64,000 nt of DNA, taken from assembly GCA_964361795.1 (NCBI GenBank), contig CAYIBZ010000001.1, positions 12,029 through 76,028 on the forward strand. Direction: 5' to 3'. The notes under the pieces are model-generated. The model was not told the DNA's origin and ran no database searches. It worked only from the letters and a program-made list of their open reading frames with translations. Shown here piece after piece: positions 34,160 to 42,390 of the stretch. The stretch's first letter is position 1. The number at the start of each line of letters is the position of its first letter. The position numbers were made by a program, and so were the translations under genes. This DNA is from CAYIBZ01 sp964361795 (GTDB lineage: Bacteria > Patescibacteriota > Minisyncoccia > UBA6257 > WO2-44-18).

Positions 34160-34654
34160 TCACGAAATTCTTAACTTAGTGGAACGAAATGGCCGCAAGA
34201 TTGAATTTACAATCTTAAGCGGTTCAATGAATAAGTCCTTGATAGAGGAACTACGGCTTGGCGCAAGACTCACGCGATAGCCGTAATTGCGCACCTTCCA
34301 AAGGAACCAAATGCGAGGCAGGTGGTACCAGCTGGAAATGGCCGTAATGCCCGCTATCCTTTCATCATCTTCTTTATTGAGGATGATATAACAAGCATCA
34401 GTTTCTCCAGCGGTGTTATAACCCCAGCACCTTACCCAAAGATGCTTTACTGGTACGCCATTTTTCAAAAAATAGGCGGCCATTTTTTTGGCCATGGAGA
34501 CGCCATTTTTCTCAACACCGGCAGTGACGCAGATTCGGTCGATTTTGCAGTGTTTGTATAGCTTCAGCGCTGTCGTGCAACGAGCTTTGGTTTGCGCGTT
34601 GATCTCGCCATCAGCCTGCTGGCCATGGCCATACACCAATCCTACTTGTAGCAT
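34160..34654 (-). CDS. DUF218 (SanA/YdcF/ElyC-like) domain protein
   Basis: It has 164 residues. KIDRICVTAGVEKNGVSMAK and TAGETDACY, with AISSWYHLPRIWFLWK, follow the DUF218 Rossmann-like pattern. The family is linked to envelope biogenesis but its reaction is unknown. No membrane anchor is present, unlike SanA. It has its own consensus promoter at 34684-34712, a Shine-Dalgarno AAGGAAG and its own terminator. The leader GCGACTGGATG is shared with the gene at 8885. Confidence 0.7.
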   Translation of the reverse strand: MLQVGLVYGHGQQADGEINAQTKARCTTALKLYKHCKIDRICVTAGVEKNGVSMAKKMAAYFLKNGVPVKHLWVRCWGYNTAGETDACYIILNKEDDERIAGITAISSWYHLPRIWFLWKVRNYGYRVSLAPSRSSSIKDLFIEPLKIVNSILRPFRSTKLRIS

Positions 34655-34683
34655 CCAGTCGCTTCCTTAAAAGTCCTTTTGTA

Positions 34684-34712
34684 ATTATACCAATTTTCGA
34701 TATAATAGTCAA
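34684..34712 (-). promoter_or_regulatory. Consensus sigma70 promoter
   Basis: On the minus strand TTGACT (34712-34707), 17 nt, TATAAT (34689-34684), ahead of the DUF218 gene. Confidence 0.8.
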
Positions 34713-34719
34713 TAATAAC

Positions 34720-34755
34720 TATCATTTACCTATTCGTACGAATAGGTAAATGATA
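34720..34755. repeat. Perfect 36-bp palindrome
   Basis: Arm TATCATTTACCTATTCGT and its exact complement, between the DUF218 promoter and the next gene's terminator. No TrpR-like gene is adjacent. Confidence 0.95.
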
Positions 34756-34784
34756 TCTGTAATTCTACTGCAAGAAATAAAAAG

Positions 34785-34804
34785 GGGCGCCTATTATAGC
34801 GCCC
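34785..34804 (-). terminator. Intrinsic terminator
   Basis: GGGCGC/GCGCCC stem followed on the minus strand by CCTTTTTATTT; it ends the gene at 34819. Confidence 0.75.
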
Positions 34805-34818
34805 ATGCGTCTTCTAAT

Positions 34819-35364
34819 CTAACACCCGCTATCCGGAACTTTGGTGCCTAGGCAAGCCGCCGCGTTATTCGGCAATGCCATTCTCTTTTCATTGGGCCTA
34901 ATGCTTCGCGATTCCGCATAAACCCGATAAGCCAGTTCTGCCTTGTTCTTTCCGCGCCGTCTGCTTAAAGCAAGAATTTTTACAATGCCGTCCAAATTTA
35001 TCGGATCCGGATATCCCTTGGCAATCAACAGCTCTCGAGATACGCCCAACACATCAACACTGCCAGTCGTAGGGTCAGATATGCGGAATACATAGGACGC
35101 AAAATCAATGAATTTTCTAACCTTAACAATGTCCAGAGCCGCTAATTCGGCTTTGCCTATTGCTTGAAATAACTTGGACAACGTCTCTTCCGGATCGTGT
35201 CCGGCATCGTTGTACCGGAAACCGCCGTCAGCTGTTGCGACAACAGCGTTAACCGCTAAAATCCGATCTCTAAGGAAAAGCCGTTCCGATCCGGCAAAAT
35301 CGTTATACACCACCAGATCTCCGCTAGTCTGTAAATCCAAAAACGCGATTCGTCTGGTCTCCAT
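34819..35364 (-). CDS. Protein of unknown function
   Basis: It has 181 residues, soluble, with no Cys except in the C-terminal part. The N-terminus RRIAFLDLQTSGDLVVY recalls the FLDLETTG opening of DEDD exonucleases, but the catalytic Glu is Gln and no later exonuclease motifs are convincing, so that link is weak. The middle part (DPTTGSVDVLGVSRELLIAK) has no recognised match. It is a single gene with its own terminator. Confidence 0.5.
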   Translation of the reverse strand: METRRIAFLDLQTSGDLVVYNDFAGSERLFLRDRILAVNAVVATADGGFRYNDAGHDPEETLSKLFQAIGKAELAALDIVKVRKFIDFASYVFRISDPTTGSVDVLGVSRELLIAKGYPDPINLDGIVKILALSRRRGKNKAELAYRVYAESRSIRPNEKRMALPNNAAACLGTKVPDSGC

Positions 35365-35410
35365 CTAAACCCCCAAAAGAACCAACCAAAACATTAACAA
35401 AATCAATGTT

Positions 35411-37747
35411 TTATGTCAAATTAATGTCTTTTTTAGAAAGCGACCGGATTACTTTTTTAATCAAAACTTCCGTTGCCCCCTGATGGCTGCGTACCACCAT
35501 CACAGAATTTCTGCCACGCCTTATGAGAGATTCCGCGATGCCGCCAAATCTAATTTCTTGCAAAAATTTCAAAACTGTCGCTCCTATCACAATTAAATCA
35601 ATATTATTTTTTTCCGATTCCTCCAAAATACTATTAGCGACGGATTTTCCGGTTACAATTTTAATGTCCGCAAAATCCTTCTTTTTCAATCTTAATCCTT
35701 TTAAGATATTCGTCGGATCCAGTTTAAGATAAGAGGGAATCGTAGAATCAATCACGCTGAATAATTTCATGGTTGGCTTATAATAATCATTCAAACCGCT
35801 AACTACCTCTCCCATTAATTCCAAATAAGGGCTTTTAGCCGACGGATGAGCCGCTAACAGCACAGATTTAATTGGCCTTGGATTTTTTATTACTACAAGA
35901 TCGCATTGAGATTCCCGCAAAATCCGATCAATTTTTGCGCTTAAAATCACCCCCTGTGTTTGGGGGTATCCTTCCCAATTAAGCAGTAACAAGTCGCAAT
36001 CTTCTTGTTTAATAACATCTAAAATTACATCCACCACATCGCGGCCGATTAAAATCAAACTATGAAAATTAATGTCTTTTTTTTCCGGACCAGTCTTTAC
36101 ATTATACTCATTAACCCACTGCTGAAGGCTTTCAAATAATTTTTTCTCCCCATCTAACACTTTTGGATCAATCACTGATGGATGGAGCGCAAGAGCCGGA
36201 GGAATTTCGTGAATCCTGACAATAATTAGTTCGCCGTTAAATTTACTGGCTAAAGTAAAAGCAATTTCGCTAAGATTTTTAATTTGTTCCCAGTTCAATT
36301 CCGGAGAGAGCGGCAGTAAAATTCGCCTGCCGGTTTTGGGGCCAATGCGGGCGGCCTGCTCGTAAACAATGCCGGTTTCAAAACTTTCTCGGCTTTGAGT
36401 TTTCGCGTAAGCAAAATAATTAACAAACCCAAGCAATACCCAAAATAATGATACTATCCAAGCGCTAAGGTTAACTTTTAACATCGTAATGGCAAGAAGG
36501 GCGTAGGCGCCAACCGCAACCAAAGGGGTAATTGGAAATAAAGGGACTTTGTAAGCCCATTTAGTATCCGGCCATTTGTAGTGAATGTTTATTCCGGCAA
36601 TATTAAGTTGAAGAAATAGTAAAATAAAAAGCAGACTGGCAAGAGCCGCGATATCAATAAGCGGAAGAAAAATAACCATCAAAGCGATTAAAATAGTAGA
36701 GGCAATAACCGCGAGGTGCGGAGAAAGATTTTTTAAGTGAATGTTGGCGAGCCGCGACCAAACGTTCCTATCTCTGGCAAGAGCGAAGGCCACACGACTG
36801 CAGGAATAAATAGTAGCGTTCAGCGCTCCAAGATTAGCAAGAAGGCCGCCAATCAGCATCAAAAATATTCCAAAAGGCATAAAACCAGCCGCGGCTTTGA
36901 CTACCGCTCCTTCGCCCCATTGGCCAAGAACTTGCCAAATCGGCCCGCCATCGCGAGTCGCTCCTATGATCACTAAAGAGACTAAAAGATACAAAGCGCT
37001 GACGATTCCCCAGGACCAAAAAAGTCCGTATTTGAGAGTTTTTTGAGGGTCTTTAGTTTCTTCTCCGGTTTGCACTTGAATCTCCGAACCCTCAAAAGCG
37101 ATGTAAAACAGAGCCGCGGCGCCAAGGATGCCAAGAAATCCGTTTGGCAAAAGTGGAGTGTAATTCGCAAATGACTGCGCCGGTTCGCTGAAAATTTTAA
37201 AAAATCCAGAAAATATAAAAAGGGCTAGGATGCCGATTAGAACGCTATCAAAGATATTGCCAGTCAGCCGGCTGGATTTCGCTCCTTTCCAGTTTACGTA
37301 TCCAAAAATAACTACGACAATTGTCCCAAGGATTTTTTCTATTGATAACAAGTCTTCATTTAATCCAAGGCGCATTCCTAAAAATCTGGATGCCTCAAAA
37401 GCGTAATAGCCAAAACTTAAAGCATAGAGCCCGGCCGCGGCTCCGTGAGCAAACCAGGAAATCCACCCGGATAGGAATCCCTGAAAATCTCCAAGACCCT
37501 TGCGCACCCAAAGATAACCGCCGCCTGCTTCTGGAAATGTAGTACCGAGGGCGATGTACATTTGAAGGTTTAACAACGCTAAACCCGCCCCTAACAACAT
37601 TGATAAAAAAAGTCCCGGGCCGGCTAAACCAGCCGCTGGGCCTAAAAGCGTAAAAATTCCGCCGCCCAAAAGGGCGCCAATGCCCAACAAAATAATAGAC
37701 CCCAGGCCCAAAGTCCGGGCTAAGGCGATTTCACCGGTTTTTTCCAT
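35411..37747 (-). CDS. APC-family amino-acid permease with C-terminal UspA-like domains
   Basis: It has 778 residues from MEKTGEIALARTLG. Twelve or so helices include the first-helix motif GIGALLGGGIFTLLGPAAG and FEGSEIQVQTGEETKDPQK, typical of the CAT/APC transporters. From about residue 500 two universal-stress-like domains follow (ILLPLSPELNWEQIKNLSE, then SVLLAAHPSAKSPY and the ATP-loop-like IVIGATVLKFLQEIRFGGIAE). The fusion suggests uptake controlled by a nucleotide or stress signal. For an auxotrophic organism this would be a key importer; substrate unknown. The longer upstream frame is less likely. Confidence 0.85.
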   Translation of the reverse strand: MEKTGEIALARTLGLGSIILLGIGALLGGGIFTLLGPAAGLAGPGLFLSMLLGAGLALLNLQMYIALGTTFPEAGGGYLWVRKGLGDFQGFLSGWISWFAHGAAAGLYALSFGYYAFEASRFLGMRLGLNEDLLSIEKILGTIVVVIFGYVNWKGAKSSRLTGNIFDSVLIGILALFIFSGFFKIFSEPAQSFANYTPLLPNGFLGILGAAALFYIAFEGSEIQVQTGEETKDPQKTLKYGLFWSWGIVSALYLLVSLVIIGATRDGGPIWQVLGQWGEGAVVKAAAGFMPFGIFLMLIGGLLANLGALNATIYSCSRVAFALARDRNVWSRLANIHLKNLSPHLAVIASTILIALMVIFLPLIDIAALASLLFILLFLQLNIAGINIHYKWPDTKWAYKVPLFPITPLVAVGAYALLAITMLKVNLSAWIVSLFWVLLGFVNYFAYAKTQSRESFETGIVYEQAARIGPKTGRRILLPLSPELNWEQIKNLSEIAFTLASKFNGELIIVRIHEIPPALALHPSVIDPKVLDGEKKLFESLQQWVNEYNVKTGPEKKDINFHSLILIGRDVVDVILDVIKQEDCDLLLLNWEGYPQTQGVILSAKIDRILRESQCDLVVIKNPRPIKSVLLAAHPSAKSPYLELMGEVVSGLNDYYKPTMKLFSVIDSTIPSYLKLDPTNILKGLRLKKKDFADIKIVTGKSVANSILEESEKNNIDLIVIGATVLKFLQEIRFGGIAESLIRRGRNSVMVVRSHQGATEVLIKKVIRSLSKKDINLT

Positions 37748-37748
37748 A

Positions 37749-37839
37749 CCCGGTGCCACAATAATTGCGTCGCCGTCCCTTGTGAAACTCACATACTTGT
37801 AGCATAAAATTTTAAAATTATCATTATTGTGGCGCCGGG
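37749..37839. repeat. Inverted repeat spanning a divergent promoter region
   Basis: Bases 37749-37765 and 37823-37839 are 17-bp inverted copies with one mismatch (CCCGGTGCCACAATAAT type). Each copy borders the 5' end of one of the divergent genes (permease and lepA). Confidence 0.75.
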
Positions 37840-37894
37840 CATAAAAAAATACCTTTCTAGGTCTTATTGTATAGTATATACTACTTGGGTATTT

Positions 37895-39742
37895 ATGGAA
37901 AACATAAGAAATTTTTGCATAATTGCCCACATTGACCATGGCAAGTCCACTTTAGCCGACCGGCTTTTGGAAATTACCGGCACTATAGAAAAACGGCTGA
38001 TGAAGCCGCAATTTTTAGACCAGCTGGAACTGGAAAGAGAGCGGGGGATAACTATTAAGATGGCGCCAGTCCGAATGGTCTACCGGCTTTTATCAACGAA
38101 TAACGAATCAAACTCAAATAAACGAATTACGAATTTCGCTGATGAATACATTCTGAATCTGATTGACACTCCCGGCCATTCCGATTTCCGTTATGAAGTT
38201 TCCAGAGCGTTGGCCGCCGTAGAAGGAGCGGTTTTATTAGTTGATGCGACTCAAGGAATCCAAGCCCAAACTTTGGCTAACTTACAGTCTGCCCGCAAGG
38301 CGGGACTTAAAATTATTGGCGCGGTTAACAAAGTTGACGCTGCAACTTCAGACCAAGTCAAAGAAAACATAAAAAATCTTAGTCTGCTGCTGGAAATTCC
38401 AGAAAAGGAAATTTTGAAAGTTTCCGGCAAGACTGGCGCCGGAGTTCCGGAGCTTTTAGCGAAAATTATAGAACGAATACCGCCACCAAGTAACCAAGTA
38501 ACTAATAAAGTAACCGGTCGGGCCCTAATTTTTGATTCTCTTTATGACGAACATAAGGGCATTATCGCGCACATAAGAGTTTTTGACGGAGAATTCCAAC
38601 TCAACCAAGATATTTTTCTTTTGGCGACTAAAACCGCGGCAAAAGCGAAAGAAATTGGCTACTTCGTTCCCCAATTAAAGCCATCGGAAAAGATCGCAAC
38701 TGGCGAAATAGGATACATCGCTACCGGAATTAAAAACCCAGATAAGCTCAAAATCGGGGATACTATAATTGGAAATTGGAAATTGGAAATTGGAAATTGC
38801 CAGCCTTTGGCTGGTTATGAGGAGCCGAAGCCGGTTGTTTTTGTATCATTCTATCCTGAAGAGACCGATCAATATGACGAATTGAAAATCGCGCTGGGAA
38901 AATTGCGTTTAACGGATTCGTCTCTCCGTTTTGAGGCAGATATGAACGAAGTATTAGGCAGAGGATTTAAAGGCGGATTTTTAGGCCGGCTTCATTTTGA
39001 AATTGCCGCCGAAAGATTAGCGCGCGAATTTAAGATTGAAACCGTCCACAGCTTTCCATCCGTCGCCTACAAAGTAAAAATCAAAAATGACTGGCGGCTT
39101 GTCACTAATCCAAAAGATTTTCCGGAGAATCCGGAGGAAGTGGAAGAACCAATCGCCAAAATAGAAATTCTTACGCCGACAGCTTATCTCGGCCTAATTT
39201 TGCAGTTAAAAGAATTTTTTCGATTTTCCGAAATTGAAACCCAAAACTTGGGAAATAATATCTTAATTTCCGCCAAACTTCCGCTCGCGGATTTAATCAG
39301 CGATTTAGACGACAAACTTAAATCTATCTCCTCCGGCTTTGCTTCCTTAAGCTATGAACTGATCGGCTACGAAAAAGCCAATGTGGCTAAATTAGAAATT
39401 TTGGTGGCGGGGCATCCTGTCCCCGGCTTAACTCGCATTGTCCCTAAAAATGATTTGGAAAGAGTAGGACGATCTACCGTGGAAAAACTCAAAGATTTAT
39501 TGCCTAAACAGCAATTCTCTCAAGCGCTTCAAGCGGCTGTCGGCGGCAAAATTCTGGCTCGTGAAACGATTCCCGCCATGAAAAAACTTTTAGGAAATTT
39601 CGGAAAAACCGGCGGCGACCGAACCCGCAAAATGAAGCTTTGGAAAAAACAGCAAAGAGGCAAAGAAAAACTTAAGGAAATCGCGGAAAAGAGCGACATC
39701 AAAATTCCCGCCCACATCTTCAAAGAACTATTAAAAAAGTAA
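37895..39742 (+). CDS. lepA: Elongation factor 4 (LepA)
   Basis: It has 615 residues from MENIRNFCIIAHIDHGKST. G1 (AHIDHGKST), G3 (DTPGH), G4 (NKVD), domain II, and the EF4-specific C-terminal domain (FGKTGGDRTRKMKLWKKQQR) are all present. It back-translocates or remodels stalled ribosomes. Two in-frame insertions derive from simple repeats: RLLSTNNESNSNKRITN in the G domain and IGNWKLEIGNCQPLAG after domain II. TATACT at 37877-37882 precedes the start. An upstream in-frame ATG at 37829 is unlikely. Confidence 0.95.
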   Translation: MENIRNFCIIAHIDHGKSTLADRLLEITGTIEKRLMKPQFLDQLELERERGITIKMAPVRMVYRLLSTNNESNSNKRITNFADEYILNLIDTPGHSDFRYEVSRALAAVEGAVLLVDATQGIQAQTLANLQSARKAGLKIIGAVNKVDAATSDQVKENIKNLSLLLEIPEKEILKVSGKTGAGVPELLAKIIERIPPPSNQVTNKVTGRALIFDSLYDEHKGIIAHIRVFDGEFQLNQDIFLLATKTAAKAKEIGYFVPQLKPSEKIATGEIGYIATGIKNPDKLKIGDTIIGNWKLEIGNCQPLAGYEEPKPVVFVSFYPEETDQYDELKIALGKLRLTDSSLRFEADMNEVLGRGFKGGFLGRLHFEIAAERLAREFKIETVHSFPSVAYKVKIKNDWRLVTNPKDFPENPEEVEEPIAKIEILTPTAYLGLILQLKEFFRFSEIETQNLGNNILISAKLPLADLISDLDDKLKSISSGFASLSYELIGYEKANVAKLEILVAGHPVPGLTRIVPKNDLERVGRSTVEKLKDLLPKQQFSQALQAAVGGKILARETIPAMKKLLGNFGKTGGDRTRKMKLWKKQQRGKEKLKEIAEKSDIKIPAHIFKELLKK

Positions 39743-39763
39743 TGCTAAGGGTATAATCAAATC

Positions 39764-40021
39764 ATGCGGCTGATTCTCGGAGCGCTGGCAATCGTTTTTA
39801 CAGTTTTTCTCGGATTCCAGCTTTATCGTTTATATAAAGAAAATCGGCTCGCGGGCCAGCAGGTGAAAAAATTGGACGCGGAAATTGAGGCTTTTAAAAA
39901 AGAAAATAACGGCCTGAAAGCCGATATAAGTTATTTTTCAGATTTGGAAAACTTAGCTAAAGAATTAAAATCAAAATTTGATTACAGAAGGCCCGGAGAA
40001 AAGTTAATCAAAATTCAATGA
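39764..40021 (+). CDS. Septum formation initiator (DivIC/FtsB-like)
   Basis: It has 85 residues: one helix (2-22), a coiled coil (about 28-58) and the conserved end YRRPGEKLIKIQ. These proteins bridge FtsL and FtsQ in the divisome. TATAAT at 39752-39757 is 6 nt before the ATG. The stop overlaps the next start by 4 bp. Confidence 0.8.
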   Translation: MRLILGALAIVFTVFLGFQLYRLYKENRLAGQQVKKLDAEIEAFKKENNGLKADISYFSDLENLAKELKSKFDYRRPGEKLIKIQ

Positions 40022-40575
40022 CAAAATATTTTATAACCTTTCTTGTCTTAATAGTGGCCGGCCTTGGCGCCTATTTTATTTTTCATTTAGGATATTATCC
40101 AATCGCGATTGTTAACGGGAAAGTCATTATGGCCAGTTCCTTTAAAAATATGTATGCCAGCGCTTATCAATATTACGCGAAAGCGGTGGGGAATTTGGAA
40201 CAAATAAACAACGATGATTTTAAAAAAGAATTAAAGCGCCAAGTCTTAAACCAGCTTATTGAAAGATCGCTTATATCGTCAGCTCTAAAAAATTTAGTTG
40301 GCCAAAATTTAGAGAATTTAGTGAAGGAAAAAATCAGCCTTCCGGCGTTAGATGAGCCGGATTTTCAAGAATCTATCGCTCTGCTTTATGGACTTTCTAT
40401 AGCGGATTTCAAAACAATGATTCTAGAACCTCAAGCTCAAAAAGAAATACTGGAAAAAGAGCTTGTTAATACTAAAACTAATTTCTCAAATTGGTTGACC
40501 GAAGTTAGAAAAACCGCTAAAGTAACTTTGCTAATGGCCGGTTTTAATTGGCAAGACGGGGAATTGCGGGATTAG
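40018..40575 (+). CDS. SurA-N-like anchored chaperone
   Basis: It has 185 residues. One membrane helix is followed by YPIAIVNGKVIMASSFKNMY and ELKRQVLNQLIERSLIS, the SurA N-terminal chaperone pattern. No parvulin (PPIase) domain follows. It probably binds unfolded exported proteins outside the membrane. The stop codon lies inside the 5' end of the tRNA-Gly gene. Confidence 0.7.
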   Translation: MTKYFITFLVLIVAGLGAYFIFHLGYYPIAIVNGKVIMASSFKNMYASAYQYYAKAVGNLEQINNDDFKKELKRQVLNQLIERSLISSALKNLVGQNLENLVKEKISLPALDEPDFQESIALLYGLSIADFKTMILEPQAQKEILEKELVNTKTNFSNWLTEVRKTAKVTLLMAGFNWQDGELRD

Positions 40576-40639
40576 TACAGTGGTAGTACGCAACCTTCCC
40601 AAGGTTGAGATGCGAGTTCGATTCTCGTATCCCGCTCCA
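40566..40639 (+). tRNA. tRNA-Gly (CCC) with encoded CCA
   Basis: Acceptor GCGGGAT/ATCCCGC, discriminator T and CCA; anticodon stem CAACC/GGTTG with loop TTCCCAA (anticodon CCC); T arm GCGAG-TTCGATT-CTCGT. Its first 10 nt are also the end of the preceding coding sequence. Confidence 0.95.
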
Positions 40640-41021
40640 TTCTATGTCCTCGGCGGATAATGGCCATCCGTAACCTTTGGGTCATATCTCAACCATTTCC
40701 AAACCAACAAAAGCCGGCTCATAGGCCAACGCTTTAATTCGATCGCGATATTTCGGATTCTCCATTACTTCTTCTAAACATAACGATCCGCCAGCTATCG
40801 CATAGCTGGCGTTTTTTTTCACGGTGGCACTATTACGCGTAATAGTGCTTTTACATGTAAAAGCAAGCGGTTGTGGCGGCTTTGGTCGTCAATGCTAAAT
40901 CAAAAACTCCGACGTCGTGTCGGAGTTTTATAGTTTTCTGGGGTTTCTTTAACCATCCAATTACCAAGCTATAGCGTGGTAATTGGATGGATCAAAATAA
41001 AAAACAAAATCGCCTTAGCGT
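40640..41021. repeat. Gene-free stretch rich in palindromes and terminators
   Basis: A minus-strand frame at 40682-40795 reads CLEEVMENPKYRDRIKAL... and may be a gene remnant with no start. A hairpin CGCCAGCTAT-CGC-ATAGCTGGCG with eight T follows at 40789-40819. Two perfect palindromes overlap at 40827-40865, a terminator lies at 40907-40929 (CTCCGAC/GTCGGAG), and a 14-bp inverted repeat at 40953-40990 (CCATCCAATTACCA). Confidence 0.6.
40827..40865. repeat. Two overlapping perfect palindromes
   Basis: GCACTATTACG and complement (22 bp, 40827-40848, centre ACGCGT) overlap the 20-bp palindrome TGCTTTTACA plus complement (40846-40865, centre ACATGT). Confidence 0.95.
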
Positions 41022-41384
41022 TTAGCTTCGGCGATCTGATAGAAATTCCATCAGTATTTTCTCGTTTTCGGTGAAGTCGGGATTGCTGTTTGCCCCCCTC
41101 TTCAGAAGCAACTGCTGAATTGCCAACCTATCCCCCAAATCCCGTAATACGCCATAAATAACTGAACGCAGTACCTTTAGGTTAATCCAGCATTGGCTGT
41201 CTAGACAAGGAGCACCCATGATTTTCAAGTTGTAAGGAAGATTCATCGCATTGCAGTAGCCCATAAATTCGTATCCATTTTTATACAAATTATAGAATCT
41301 TCGCAGAAGCTCTTTTTGCTCCTTGGTGAGTTTCTTCAGATTCAGCTTTTCGCCTTGTAGGGTGGTGTAGACGGCATTTTTCAT
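41022..41384 (-). CDS. Small accessory protein of unknown function
   Basis: It has 120 residues from MKNAVYTTLQGEKLNLKKLT, preceded by AAGGAGAGG. It looks soluble and helical with four Cys (two in APCLDSQCW). No family is recognised. It follows the Cys-rich 76-residue gene with 14 bp between, in one operon. Confidence 0.6.
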   Translation of the reverse strand: MKNAVYTTLQGEKLNLKKLTKEQKELLRRFYNLYKNGYEFMGYCNAMNLPYNLKIMGAPCLDSQCWINLKVLRSVIYGVLRDLGDRLAIQQLLLKRGANSNPDFTENEKILMEFLSDRRS

Positions 41385-41398
41385 TGGCCTCTCCTTTT

Positions 41399-41629
41399 TC
41401 AAAAATCATTTCCGCCAAAATCCCCAGGCGGATCGCCGGCGTGGCCATGGCCGCAAGTACCGTCAGCGCATTTGCTCATTTCTTTTTGAAAATCATCGTA
41501 TCTCTTTTGCGCTTCTACGCACCTTCCGCATTGAGCAACATGGCTTAAAAATTCTTCGCTTTTGTCTGTCAGAAAAGCTCGAAACCGACCGCCATTCCAT
41601 TCGTCACAAAATCCCCAATGATCCGGCAT
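41399..41629 (-). CDS. Cys/His-rich small protein with an anti-sigma-like zinc motif
   Basis: It has 76 residues. FLSHVAQCGRCVEAQ is an HxxxCxxC motif as in zf-HC2 anti-sigma zinc-binding domains. A His/Gly/Cys-rich tail follows (CADGTCGHGHAGDPPGD). AAAGGAGG lies 6 nt before the ATG. There is no membrane segment and no sigma factor nearby, so the role is open. Confidence 0.6.
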   Translation of the reverse strand: MPDHWGFCDEWNGGRFRAFLTDKSEEFLSHVAQCGRCVEAQKRYDDFQKEMSKCADGTCGHGHAGDPPGDFGGNDF

Positions 41630-41825
41630 GATGTTCCTCCTTTGCCTGCCGAAGCTTTATGCGTAGGCGGGCTTTTCAGTGCTGACGAAAAACTAACATG
41701 GATATAAGAAGAATGCAAAAAACCTTATTTTCTTTTTCATTTTCATTCTTAAGTTCTCAAGAATATAGGAATAAACGGAATTAAAAAACATACAACTGGT
41801 CAATGTCGGCTTGCTTTAATAAGTC

Positions 41826-41859
41826 AAAGCACTGCTATCACGCGTGATAGCAGTGCTTT
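41826..41859. repeat. Perfect 34-bp palindrome
   Basis: Arm AAAGCACTGCTATCACG and complement, centre ACGCGT, with a T run, so it could also terminate transcription. Confidence 0.95.
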
Positions 41860-41930
41860 TTTCGTGTATAGAAGTGAACTATTCAACTATTGCATCTCGC
41901 GCATAATTCGCCATTCGTAAAAATAAAAAT

Positions 41931-41952
41931 CCCCGAGACTTTCGTCTCGGGG
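41931..41952 (-). terminator. Terminator of the 42013 gene
   Basis: CCCCGAGAC-TTTC-GTCTCGGGG, followed on the minus strand by ATTTTTATTTTT. Confidence 0.8.
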
Positions 41953-42012
41953 TGCCGCATGGGGCTAGATTCTTCCTCAAACCTGCCACGGTTAGCTGGG
42001 CCGTGGGTTTTT

Positions 42013-42321
42013 TCACTCGCCGATCATCTTCACGATCGATGAATCGGAGAGCCACGGACGGGCCTGAAGGTAGAGATGGCCGACATGGAGCAGACGATCC
42101 GCGCCGCCATCGTCGTACTCCTCCTGATCCCATTGGAACTCGATCCGCTCGTTCGTGCTGGGACAGTTGAGCGTCAGACCTTTCGGCCCGATGCTGGAGA
42201 TGCCGGTGTCGCCGTTGAGATTGTCCACGAGCTCGACGAGCGCTGCTTCTGCCGATCGGAAGTGGGTCCGCCGTCTGTGCGACTCACCTTCCGCCTTCTC
42301 GAACACCGTGATCTGGATCAT
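42013..42321 (-). CDS. GC-rich accessory protein of unknown function
   Basis: It has 102 residues from MIQITVFEKAEGES, with GGGAGG 5 nt upstream. The codon choice is clearly more GC-rich than the core genes, which suggests recent transfer. It is acidic and soluble (FQWDQEEYDDGGADRLLHV). No family is recognised. It has its own terminator at 41931-41952. Confidence 0.6.
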   Translation of the reverse strand: MIQITVFEKAEGESHRRRTHFRSAEAALVELVDNLNGDTGISSIGPKGLTLNCPSTNERIEFQWDQEEYDDGGADRLLHVGHLYLQARPWLSDSSIVKMIGE

Positions 42322-42390
42322 GAAATCCTCCCTTTTGAAAAAGAACCTTGTTCTTAGCCCACAACACAATGTTATGAGCTAGGAAAAGGT

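Larger units (their letters stand above)
41630..42012. other. Intergenic region with a REP-like hairpin, a palindrome and a terminator
   Basis: A hairpin at about 41644-41671 (CCTGCCGAAGCTTTATGCG...) shares the word CGCATAAAGCTTCGG with the MITE-like repeats at 61 and 62.6 kb. A perfect 34-bp palindrome is at 41826-41859, and a perfect 9-bp terminator stem at 41931-41952. A 17-codon minus-strand frame (MKMKKKIRFFAFFLYPC) upstream of 41629 is possible but unsupported. Confidence 0.55.

Noticed and set aside
38765..38800. CRISPR-like tandem repeats in lepA
   Set aside because: The GGAAATT units are 10-11 bp without spacers and are translated in frame. No cas genes are present.
40682..40795. 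A minus-strand frame reading CLEEVMENPKYRDRIKAL as a real gene
   Set aside because: It has no start codon upstream of the palindrome and is under 40 residues; at most a remnant.
28438..41859. Palindromes as restriction-modification sites, because ACGCGT is frequent at the centre
   Set aside because: The arms are 9-19 bp and specific to each site, far longer than a recognition sequence, and no methylase-endonuclease pair is near.
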